Source of the DNA: Reyranella sp.
Lineage (GTDB): Bacteria > Pseudomonadota > Alphaproteobacteria > Reyranellales > Reyranellaceae
Direction of reading: 5' to 3'
NCBI GenBank assembly: GCA_030679805.1
Contig: JAUXST010000002.1
Span: 1 to 10,075, forward strand
Length of the DNA: 10,075 nucleotides
Shown: positions 1-6,016 of the stretch, one piece after another
Position numbering within the stretch: position 1 is the first letter of the stretch
Layout of the letters: each line of letters opens with the position of its first letter
Translations under genes and position numbers: made by a program
The notes under the pieces: model-generated
The model's database searches: none
Seen by the model: the letters and a program-made list of their open reading frames with translations, nothing else
What the model was told of the DNA's origin: nothing

Positions 1-553
1 TCACCAGATAACGCCGGGCCCCAAGCTTGAGAAACGCGCTACGTGCCGGATAGGCGGGCCTGGCCACGTGAAGGGCGACAACAAGTTCGCCGGGGCAGAG
101 GTCGGTGCGGCGAACGCCGGTGATGAACTGCTCGAGCGGCACGCGACGCGATCCGGCACGACTTGCGATCTCGACCACGGCGCCCAGCGCCAGCAGGCCA
201 GGTACGCCGTCGGCGGCGGGTGAGGCGTTGCAGAGATTACCGGCCAGCGTGACGGCGTTCTGGATCTGGCGACCGCCGACCTCACGCGCAGCCTGCTTCA
301 GGCCGTCGAACAACGGCGGCAGGTCGGCCTCGATCAGCTCCCGCCAGCTCGTGGTGGCGCCCAGCCGCCAGCCTGTCGTGGTCGTCGAAATCCCACGCAG
401 ACTAGCAATGGCGGTGATATCGAGAATGTCTTCGTCGATCGTGCAGCCGACTCGCGCCGGATAGAAATCGGTGCCCCCGGCCAGCACCGTGTGTGGCCGC
501 ACGAGAGCCGACAATGCCTCTTCCAGGCGCGAAGGACGGACGTAGTCACCCAT
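1..553 (-). CDS. FAD-binding subunit of a xanthine dehydrogenase/CO dehydrogenase-family molybdenum hydroxylase (partial, C-terminus outside window)
   Basis: The reading frame is open from an ATG at 553 to the left edge, giving 184 residues of a protein that normally has about 270-330. Two FAD-contacting motifs of the family (CoxM/XdhB/HcrB-like FAD_binding_5 domain) are visible: AGGTD at residues 25-29, in the context VLAGGTDFYP, and TLAGNLCNASPAAD at 102-115, which matches the usual T-(I/L)-GGN-L-NASPAAD loop. In this family the subunit carries electrons from the molybdopterin and 2Fe-2S subunits to the acceptor through FAD. The partner subunits are expected further left, outside the window. 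The start at 553 fits because the domain begins at once (MGDYVRPSRLEEAL), although no strong Shine-Dalgarno is seen. It lies 58 bp downstream of the marR-type gene on the same strand, so the two may be co-transcribed or linked by regulation. The substrate cannot be told. Family assignment is confident; the exact enzyme is unknown. Confidence 0.85.
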   Translation of the reverse strand, partial: MGDYVRPSRLEEALSALVRPHTVLAGGTDFYPARVGCTIDEDILDITAIASLRGISTTTTGWRLGATTSWRELIEADLPPLFDGLKQAAREVGGRQIQNAVTLAGNLCNASPAADGVPGLLALGAVVEIASRAGSRRVPLEQFITGVRRTDLCPGELVVALHVARPAYPARSAFLKLGARRYLV

Positions 554-573
554 ATCGTTCGTGTACGTACGAT
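554..573. promoter_or_regulatory. 20-bp imperfect palindrome upstream of the FAD-subunit gene; candidate MarR operator
   Basis: The sequence ATCGTTCGTGTACGTACGAT has two 10-bp arms that match at 8 of 10 positions when one is reverse-complemented. It directly abuts the start codon of the FAD-subunit gene and lies in the 58-bp gap after the MarR-type gene. MarR dimers generally bind palindromes of about 16-20 bp near the genes they control, so this is a reasonable operator candidate. The core hexamer CGTACG also occurs at 1191-1196 in the marR/CoA-transferase divergent region, but without a convincing full palindrome. Binding is inferred only. Confidence 0.4.
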
Positions 574-611
574 GGCCAGGGAGGCCGAGCGAGTCAAACG
601 ATTGAGTCCAG

Positions 612-1085
612 TCAGACGATCTTGGACAGGAGTTCGAGAAGGTGCCGCTGCTCCTGGGCGGTGAGCGGCTTCATCGTCTCGCGCGACACCGCGGGACCGT
701 TGATCAGGAGTTTGTTCACCAGCCGCTGGCCTTCCGTCGTCAAGCTGAGCAGCGTACGCCGCGCATCGCCGGGATCGGGCCGTGAATCGACCAGGCCGCG
801 CTCCTTCAGCCGTCGCACCACGCCCTGCATCGTGGCCTTGTCCATGCCGACCAGGCGGCCAAGCAAGTTCTGCGACAGCTCGGTATACTCATTCAGCTTC
901 ACCATGCTCGAGTACTGCGTCGGCGTGATGTTGGGATCGCCGATGCCGACCTGGAAAATAGCGCTGGCACGTTGATGGGCACGACGCAGCAGGTAACCCA
1001 CTTGCTCTTCAATGCGGTACGACCGCGATGTCGGACTTGATGCCGACTTTGGCTCTTGAAGTTTTTTTGCGACGTTGCCCCGCAT
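612..1085 (-). CDS. MarR-family winged helix-turn-helix transcriptional regulator
   Basis: This is a 157-residue protein from the ATG at 1085. An upstream in-frame ATG at 1136 would add 17 residues of poor character; I prefer 1085 because a purine-rich AAGGGCGGGGG lies just before it and the extension is unlike the family. The N-terminal helix (about 23-45, YRIEEQVGYLLRRAHQR) suits MarR dimerisation. The DNA-binding part covers about 53-115: the recognition-helix region contains LVGMDKATMQGVVRRLKERGLV (from 78), followed by the wing DPGDARRTLLSLT (104-116) with the typical D-x-R pattern. MarR proteins are usually ligand-responsive repressors of nearby genes. Here the candidates are the downstream FAD-subunit gene and the divergent CoA-transferase. 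The N-terminal style recalls NicR/BpsR-type regulators of nicotinate catabolism, but that is from memory and weak. Confidence 0.9.
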   Translation of the reverse strand: MRGNVAKKLQEPKSASSPTSRSYRIEEQVGYLLRRAHQRASAIFQVGIGDPNITPTQYSSMVKLNEYTELSQNLLGRLVGMDKATMQGVVRRLKERGLVDSRPDPGDARRTLLSLTTEGQRLVNKLLINGPAVSRETMKPLTAQEQRHLLELLSKIV

Positions 1086-1293
1086 CGCCCCCGCCCTTGT
1101 TGGTCCTTGGCTACACCGGCCGCGCGCGTCGCACAACGGTCACATAACACTCGCCTGCGGCGGTGAATGACCGCGCCCTCTTGACTCATTCGTACGGGCG
1201 CGGCAGCGCGAGCATATCGGTCGGCGGTAACCTCGTGACGCGATGCGGAGGCGATGGCAGTCTCACCCGCCTCAACCTTCACAGGACACCTCA

Positions 1294-2496
1294 ATGCCCG
1301 GCGCTCTCGAAGGCATCAAAATCGTCGACCTCACCAACATCATCCTGGGGCCCTATGGAACGATGTTGCTCGCCGACCAGGGCGCCGAAGTGATCAAGGT
1401 CGAGGCACCGGAAGGTGACGCCGTTCGCCACATCGGCAAGCCGGGCAAGACCCCCGGGATGGGCCCGACCTATTTGTACGTGAACCGCAACAAGCGCTCG
1501 CTCTGCCTCGACCTCAAGAACACAGCCGCGCGCGCGGCGCTGCTCAAGGTAGTGGCGACTGCCGACGCCTTCGTCCATGCGCTACGGCCGCAGGCGATCG
1601 AGGGCCTCGGGCTCGGCTACGAAGATATCCGCAAAGTGAGGCCCGACATCGTCTATGTCGGTGCCTACGGCTATTCGGCCGACGGTCCTTACGGAAAACT
1701 GCCGGCCTACGATGACGCGATCCAGGCCAGGTTCGGCATCGCCGACCTGATGGGCCGCGCCGCCGGCGACGACGTGCCGCGCTACCCACCGACCATCCTG
1801 GCCGACAAGACCGTGGGCCTCACCTTCGCCTTCTCGACGTTGTCGGCGCTGATGCACCGCCAACGCACCGGCGAAGGCCAGTTCGTCGAGGTGCCGATGT
1901 TCGAGACCATGGCCGCCTGGCTGATGGTCGAGCATCTGTGGGAACGCACCTTCAGCGACGAGGGCGAAGTCGGCTACTCGCGGCTGCTGGCCCGCACTCG
2001 CAAGCCCTTCCGAACCCTGGATGGCTGGATGGCGATCCTGCCCTACAACGACAAGCACTGGCGCAACTTCTTCGAGATCGTCGGCCGGCCCGAGGTACTC
2101 AAGGATCCGCGCTATTCGACCCTGAATACCCGGTCGATGCATATCTCGGACATGTACGCGATGGTCGAGGCGCTCGCCCCCACCCGCACGACCGCCGAAT
2201 GGGTGAGGTTGCTCGACGAGGGCCAAATCCCCAACGCGCCGGTATCGCGTCCGGCCGACCTGTTCGAGGATCCGCATCTGCTGTGGCGGCAGCTCTTCCG
2301 AAAATATCCTCACCCCAGCGAAGGCGAGATCATGATGGTCGAACCGCCGATGAGGATGAGCCGGACGCCGCCCGCGATCCGGTCGATGGCGCCGCTCCAG
2401 GGGGCCGATTCGCGGGCCATTCTGGCCGAGGCCGGGGTCGGCGCAGCCGATATCGATGCCTTGAAGACGGCGGGCGCCTTGATCGAGCCCGACTGA
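1294..2496 (+). CDS. Family III CoA-transferase (CaiB/BaiF/formyl-CoA transferase type)
   Basis: This 400-residue protein has the length usual for the family. It would move CoA from an acyl-CoA donor to a carboxylic acid acceptor, in the cytoplasm. The N-terminus (LEGIKIVDLTNIILGPYGTM) is the typical CaiB/BaiF opening, followed by LADQGAEVIKVEAP (26-39), NRNKRSLCLDLK (64-75) and the LGLGYEDIRKVRPDIVYV segment (105-122). The likely catalytic aspartate is D171 in ILADKTVG, at the position of the nucleophile D169 of formyl-CoA transferase; RTGEGQFVEVPMFE (191-204) follows as expected. The start at 1294 has AGGA at 1283-1286, 7 bp upstream; an in-frame ATG at 1243 would add 17 unlikely residues. 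It is divergent from the MarR gene, so that protein may control it. It is convergent with lapA, the two stop codons being only 20 bp apart with no clear terminator. Substrate unknown. Confidence 0.93.
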   Translation: MPGALEGIKIVDLTNIILGPYGTMLLADQGAEVIKVEAPEGDAVRHIGKPGKTPGMGPTYLYVNRNKRSLCLDLKNTAARAALLKVVATADAFVHALRPQAIEGLGLGYEDIRKVRPDIVYVGAYGYSADGPYGKLPAYDDAIQARFGIADLMGRAAGDDVPRYPPTILADKTVGLTFAFSTLSALMHRQRTGEGQFVEVPMFETMAAWLMVEHLWERTFSDEGEVGYSRLLARTRKPFRTLDGWMAILPYNDKHWRNFFEIVGRPEVLKDPRYSTLNTRSMHISDMYAMVEALAPTRTTAEWVRLLDEGQIPNAPVSRPADLFEDPHLLWRQLFRKYPHPSEGEIMMVEPPMRMSRTPPAIRSMAPLQGADSRAILAEAGVGAADIDALKTAGALIEPD

Positions 2497-2516
2497 CGGT
2501 CAGATACCTATCGGCA

Positions 2517-2918
2517 TTACGACAGCGGACCGCGTGTGGCGGGCGAGGCCAGGTCCGGTGCGACCAATGCCCTTTGGCGTTCGATCGCCTTCTGGCCGGG
2601 GGATGCCACGTTTGCGGCTGTCATCGGAGACTGTTGCCCGGCGACGTCACGCAGGCGTGCGACCTCGCGCTCCAGCCGCGCTGCCTGGCTGCTCGCTTCG
2701 CGCACGCGCCGACGGTGATGACGCGCCGCCCACCAGCCGATTCCCAGACCCGCCAGAATGCCCGTCAGCAGCAGGCCCACGACCAGTAGATAGAGCGGAA
2801 GCACGACAATGTGGGGCAGCGGCCACATGGCCAGCTGAACGGGCTGGGTGTTGCTGACGGCGATCAGGACACCGGCCAGGACAAAGAGCAGGAACAGAGC
2901 GCGGGAGAGAATTTTCAT
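2517..2918 (-). CDS. lapA: LapA-type inner-membrane protein (DUF1049)
   Basis: This is a 133-residue protein with two hydrophobic segments, about 4-22 and 38-62, and a short linker carrying VSNTQPVQLAMWPLP, the characteristic N-x-x-P-V pattern of the LapA/DUF1049 domain. A basic patch (HHRRRVRE, 67-74) follows the second segment, then a likely coiled coil to about residue 94, then a low-complexity tail. In E. coli LapA works with LapB in the membrane assembly that controls lipopolysaccharide synthesis through LpxC turnover; whether that holds here is inference. It follows ihfB on the same strand, the same order as in E. coli (rpsA-ihfB-lapA). No lapB-like gene follows; instead there is the convergent CoA-transferase. 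The ATG at 2918 has only a weak ribosome-binding site. The tail of about 40 residues after the coiled coil is longer than in short family members. Confidence 0.85.
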   Translation of the reverse strand: MKILSRALFLLFVLAGVLIAVSNTQPVQLAMWPLPHIVVLPLYLLVVGLLLTGILAGLGIGWWAARHHRRRVREASSQAARLEREVARLRDVAGQQSPMTAANVASPGQKAIERQRALVAPDLASPATRGPLS

Positions 2919-3002
2919 GCGGTGCCCAGCATGACACAGCGTGCCCCGTCGACGCGAGCAGACAGACGCGAGGGAGCGGCGCGAGGGCGGGGGCCGGCGC
3001 CG

Positions 3003-3335
3003 CTATTTCTTGTCGGTCACGGCCTCGGACGGCAGCAGGCCCGCCGCACGCGCCGCTTCCTTGTTCAGGCGGTCGCGCAGGTCCTTACCGGTCTTGAAAT
3101 AGGGCACGCGCTTGGAAGCCACCGCGACCTGCTCGCCGGTCCGCGGATTGCGGCCGGTGCGTGGATCGCGTTTCTTCACCGAAAAGGCGCCGAATCCGCG
3201 CAATTCGACCCGATGGCCAGAGGCCAATGCTTTGGAGATTTCATCGAAGACCGTCGCGACGATCCTCTCGACATCCCTTTGATAGAGATGCGGATTCCGG
3301 GCCGCCAGGCGGGCAATCAGCTCGGACTTGGTCAT
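3003..3335 (-). CDS. ihfB: Integration host factor subunit beta
   Basis: This 110-residue DNA-bending protein of the HU/IHF family would form a heterodimer with IhfA in the nucleoid. The opening MTKSELIARLAARNPHL is the normal N-terminus of the beta subunit. The core RVELRGFGAFSVKKRDPRTGRNPRTGE (42-68) holds the GRNPRTG motif (61-67), whose proline intercalates at the DNA kink. The KRVPYFKTGKDLRDRLN segment (75-91) is also typical of IhfB. A tail of about 15 residues after the fold (AAGLLPSEAVTDKK) is an alphaproteobacterial-style extension. The ATG at 3335 has GGAA about 9 bp upstream. The gene sits between rpsA, ended by its own terminator, and lapA (84 bp further on), so it probably starts a transcription unit with lapA. 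A perfect IHF consensus site over its promoter suggests negative autoregulation. Confidence 0.95.
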   Translation of the reverse strand: MTKSELIARLAARNPHLYQRDVERIVATVFDEISKALASGHRVELRGFGAFSVKKRDPRTGRNPRTGEQVAVASKRVPYFKTGKDLRDRLNKEAARAAGLLPSEAVTDKK

Positions 3336-3378
3336 CGCGGTTCCATGGCGGAGCCGGCTGGCCCCGAGATCAAGGATT

Positions 3379-3391
3379 TAAGTCGTTGATA
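3379..3391 (-). promoter_or_regulatory. IHF binding site upstream of ihfB (perfect consensus match)
   Basis: On the minus strand the sequence TATCAACGACTTA fits the E. coli IHF consensus WATCAANNNNTTR at every fixed position. It is flanked on its 5' side by a run rich in A and T (TATATAGTTTAA), the usual context for strong IHF sites and unusual in this GC-rich window. It overlaps the proposed -10 element of ihfB, a placement that would let IHF repress its own gene, as is known for E. coli ihfB. Binding is inferred from the sequence. Confidence 0.6.
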
Positions 3392-3416
3392 TTAAACTAT
3401 ATAACGGTGTCGTCAA
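3389..3416 (-). promoter_or_regulatory. Probable sigma-70 promoter of ihfB
   Basis: Reading the minus strand, a -35 element TTGACG (3416-3411, 5 of 6 to consensus) is followed after 16 bp by TAATAT (3394-3389, 4 of 6) in an AT-rich stretch. This lies between the rpsA terminator and the ihfB start at 3335, as needed for independent transcription. The exact -10 hexamer is uncertain; AATATC with a 17-bp spacer is an alternative. Confidence 0.55.
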
Positions 3417-3430
3417 GCCTAACCCCTTGA

Positions 3431-3468
3431 AAGCAAAAGAAAAGGCCGACCCTTGCGGGCCGGCCTTT
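3431..3468 (-). terminator. Intrinsic terminator of rpsA
   Basis: In minus-strand RNA the stem AAAGGCCGGCCC pairs with GGGUCGGCCUUU (12 bp with one G-U pair) around a GCAA tetraloop, followed by UUUUCUUUUGCUU. It begins 21 bp after the rpsA stop codon. The wobble is a G-U only on the minus strand (A-C on the other), which supports termination of rpsA rather than of anything on the plus strand. Confidence 0.9.
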
Positions 3469-3489
3469 CCGTCGGTCGATTGGAATGAC

Positions 3490-5223
3490 CTATTTCTCGT
3501 CGTCCTCGCCCTTCTTCTGGGCCCGGCTGAGCGCCGCTCCCAGGATATCACCCAGGCTGGCGCCCGAGTCGGACGAGCCGAAATCGGCCATCGCCTTCTT
3601 CTCTTCGTCGAGTTCGCGTGCCTTGACCGACAGCACGACCCGGCGCGACGCCTTGTCGATGTTGGTGATCTTGGCGTCGAGCTTATCGCCGATGGCATAG
3701 CGGTCGGGACGCTGTTCGGAACGGTCGCGGCTCAGCTCCGACTTGCGGATGAAGCCCGGGATGCCGTCCTGCACTGTGACGTCGATGCCGTTGTCCTGGA
3801 TGCCGGCCACGATGACGGTGACCACGTCGCCCTTCTTGGCGACGACACCCACCTTCTCGAACGGATCGTTGGCGAGCTGCTTGATGCCGAGCGAGATGCG
3901 CTCCTTGTCGATGTCGACGTCGAGGACCTTGACCTTGGCCTGGTCGCCTTTCTTGAAGTCGCGGATCGCCTCGTCACCGGCCTTGTCCCACGACAGGTCG
4001 CTGAGATGCACCATGCCGTCGATGTCGCCGGGCAGGCCGACGAACAGACCGAACTCGGTGATGTTGCGGACCTCGCCTTCCAGCTCGGTGCCCGCCGGAT
4101 ACTTCTCGGCGAAGCTCTCCCACGGGTTGGCCATGCACTGCTTGAGGCCGAGCGAGATGCGGCGCTTGGACATGTCGACGTCCAGCACCATCACTTCGAC
4201 TTCCTGCGAAGTCGCGACGATCTTGCCTGGATGCACGTTCTTCTTGGTCCAGCTCATTTCGCTGACGTGGACCAGGCCTTCGACGCCCGGCTCCAGTTCG
4301 ACGAACGCGCCGTAGTCGGTGATGTTGGTCACGCGGCCCTTGAGCTTGAAGCCCACCGGGTACTTGGCGCCGGCGCCATCCCAGGGGTCGCTCATCAACT
4401 GCTTCATGCCGAGCGAGATACGCTGGGTCTCGGCGTTGAAGCGGATGACCTGCACCTTGACCTGCTGGCCGATGGTGAGGGCTTCCGACGGATGGTTGAT
4501 GCGCTTCCAGGCGATATCGGTGACATGCAGCAGGCCGTCGACGCCGCCCAGATCCACGAATGCACCGTAGTCGGTGATGTTCTTGACCACGCCGTCGAGC
4601 ACCTGGCCCTCCGACAGCGCGCCCATCAGGCGCGTGCGGTCCTCGGCGCGGGTCTCTTCCATGACGGCACGGCGCGACACGACGATATTGCCGCGGCGAC
4701 GGTCCATCTTGAGGATCTGGAACTGTTGGGCCTGGCCCATCAGCGGACCGACGTCGCGCACCGGACGGACATCGACCTGGCTGCCCGGCAAGAACGCCAC
4801 GGCGCCGCTGAGGTCGACGGTGAAGCCGCCTTTGACGCGGCCGAAGATCGTGCCCATGACACGTTCTTGGTCGGTGAAAGCCTTCTCGAGGACGGTCCAG
4901 GCTTCCTCGCGGCGCGCCTTGTCGCGCGACAGGACAGCCTCGCCTTCCTTGTTCTCCATGCGATCGACGAAGATGTCGATCAGGTCGCCTTCCTTGATCT
5001 CCGGCGCGCCCGTCCCATTGGCGAACTCGCGCAGAGCGACACGGCCTTCGGACTTGAGACCGACATCGATGGTGACGAAATCGTTGGCAATGCGAATGAC
5101 GCGGCCCTTGACGACCGAGCCTTCGAAGCTCGTCGAACCGCCGAGCGATTCGTCGAGGAGTGCCGCGAACTCGTCGCTGGACGTGTCGTTCGCGGGTTTA
5201 CGCAGGGCGCTGCCCTTTGCCAT
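3490..5223 (-). CDS. rpsA: 30S ribosomal protein S1
   Basis: This 577-residue RNA-binding protein recruits mRNA to the 30S subunit. Six S1 (OB-fold) repeats follow an acidic N-terminus: about 36-101, 119-184, 205-272, 292-359, 379-446 and 464-533. Repeats 3 to 5 show the clear signature NITDYGAFVDL / NITDYGAFVEL / NITEFGLFVGL followed by G-L-V/L-H-V/L-S/T and ending in RISLGMKQ / RISLGLKQ / RISLGIKQ. A charged tail ends in KKGEDDEK. The length is normal for alphaproteobacteria. The start at 5223 is chosen because AAGGAG lies 8 bp before it and MAKGSALRKP resembles known S1 starts; the in-frame extension to 5295 falls in the structured leader. It lies 150 bp downstream of cmk, the order known from E. 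coli and many alphaproteobacteria, and ends at a strong terminator. S1 often represses its own translation through the leader. Confidence 0.97.
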   Translation of the reverse strand: MAKGSALRKPANDTSSDEFAALLDESLGGSTSFEGSVVKGRVIRIANDFVTIDVGLKSEGRVALREFANGTGAPEIKEGDLIDIFVDRMENKEGEAVLSRDKARREEAWTVLEKAFTDQERVMGTIFGRVKGGFTVDLSGAVAFLPGSQVDVRPVRDVGPLMGQAQQFQILKMDRRRGNIVVSRRAVMEETRAEDRTRLMGALSEGQVLDGVVKNITDYGAFVDLGGVDGLLHVTDIAWKRINHPSEALTIGQQVKVQVIRFNAETQRISLGMKQLMSDPWDGAGAKYPVGFKLKGRVTNITDYGAFVELEPGVEGLVHVSEMSWTKKNVHPGKIVATSQEVEVMVLDVDMSKRRISLGLKQCMANPWESFAEKYPAGTELEGEVRNITEFGLFVGLPGDIDGMVHLSDLSWDKAGDEAIRDFKKGDQAKVKVLDVDIDKERISLGIKQLANDPFEKVGVVAKKGDVVTVIVAGIQDNGIDVTVQDGIPGFIRKSELSRDRSEQRPDRYAIGDKLDAKITNIDKASRRVVLSVKARELDEEKKAMADFGSSDSGASLGDILGAALSRAQKKGEDDEK

Positions 5224-5373
5224 GAAATACTCTCCTTCATCGATCCCGGGCGGCACAGCGCCCGTCGGCCAACCGGTTAAGTCCGGCGGATCCACTGCCT
5301 TTGAAACACCGACGCCCGGGCGACACGCCCGTTCGCAATCGCCGCTTGTTGTCTTCGATCCGCCGGCGGCGAT
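5224..5373 (-). promoter_or_regulatory. Structured rpsA leader with several hairpins
   Basis: This 150-bp cmk-rpsA gap can form several stems in the minus-strand RNA. First, AATCGCCGC (5374-5366) pairs with GCGGCGATT (5345-5337) around a 20-nt loop; it starts at the cmk stop codon. Second, CGGGCG-TGT-CGCCCG spans 5331-5317. Third, CGGGCG-CTGTGC-CGCCCG spans 5264-5247. The last two use the same stem sequence, so their arms could also pair with each other. The Shine-Dalgarno AAGGAG follows just after the third hairpin. No U-run follows any stem, so these look like RNA control or stability elements and not terminators. In E. coli the rpsA leader folds into hairpins bound by S1; a similar role here is inference. 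I see no clear promoter inside the gap. Confidence 0.45.
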
Positions 5374-6006
5374 TTACGGCCCGGAGGATCGAAAGCCCTT
5401 GCGCTCGATGAACGCCAACGCGGCAGCAAACGCTGCGTCGGCATCCATGTCGCTGGTATCGAGAAGGAAAGCATCGGGCGCGGCTCTAAGAGGTGCAGCC
5501 GCCCGTTCGCTGTCGCGACGGTCCCGCTCCGCCATCTCGGCAAGAACGCGCGGTTTTATAGTGTCGGCCCCCCGTTCGCGCAACTCCTGGTACCGGCGCT
5601 CGGCGCGGGCTTCCGGACTGGCCGTCACGAACAGCTTCACCGGCGCGTCAGGGCAGATGACCGTGCCGATATCGCGCCCGTCGAGAACGGCGCCAGACGG
5701 CTGATAAGCGAATTTCTTTTGGAAATTCAATAGGTTATTCCGCACCTCATAGATCGCGGCGACTTTGGAGGCCTGTTGGCCGGCGCTGTCCGTCCGCAGC
5801 TCCGGATCGGCCAGGTCGGAGGCCTGCAAGCCCGCCGCAATTTCGCCCGGCGCCCGGCCGGTCTGGTGGGATTTAAGGCCGACTACCCGATAAAGCAGGC
5901 CGGTATCGAGATAGGGGAGGCCGAAATGGGCCGCCAGCCGCCGGGCGAGAGTGCCCTTGCCCGCCGCCGAAGGCCCATCGATGGCGATGATCAATCGGCC
6001 AGTCAC
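5374..6006 (-). CDS. cmk: Cytidylate kinase ((d)CMP kinase)
   Basis: This 210-residue cytoplasmic enzyme phosphorylates CMP and dCMP with ATP. The P-loop GPSAAGKGT is at 11-19, YLDTGLLYR at 32-40 (nucleotide-monophosphate site), VLDGRDIGTVICPDA at 107-121 (the GRDIGT motif of CMP kinases), and the arginine-rich lid ERDRRDSER at 160-168. LLDTSDMD (181-188) is the usual late motif. The start is a GTG at 6006, 10 bp after the aroA stop codon; the GAGG around that stop could serve as the ribosome-binding site, suggesting translational coupling with aroA. rpsA follows. Length and motifs are intact. Confidence 0.96.
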   Translation of the reverse strand: MTGRLIIAIDGPSAAGKGTLARRLAAHFGLPYLDTGLLYRVVGLKSHQTGRAPGEIAAGLQASDLADPELRTDSAGQQASKVAAIYEVRNNLLNFQKKFAYQPSGAVLDGRDIGTVICPDAPVKLFVTASPEARAERRYQELRERGADTIKPRVLAEMAERDRRDSERAAAPLRAAPDAFLLDTSDMDADAAFAAALAFIERKGFRSSGP

Positions 6007-6016
6007 GCCCGCCGCC

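Noticed and set aside
1..285. A complete short minus-strand frame at the left edge
   Set aside because: The real gene here is in another minus-strand frame that stays open from 553 to the edge and shows both FAD-binding motifs.
1582..2313. A 243-codon frame antisense to the CoA-transferase
   Set aside because: It shadows a well-supported family III CoA-transferase gene and has no motif of its own.
3427..5280. A 617-codon open frame on the plus strand opposite rpsA
   Set aside because: The minus strand codes for an unmistakable S1 protein with six repeats. The plus-strand frame is a by-product of GC-rich codon bias and shows no recognisable domain.
4574..5704. A 376-codon plus-strand frame across rpsA, its leader and cmk
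   Set aside because: It crosses two solid minus-strand genes and their gap, and its product is low-complexity Arg/Ser/Pro-rich.
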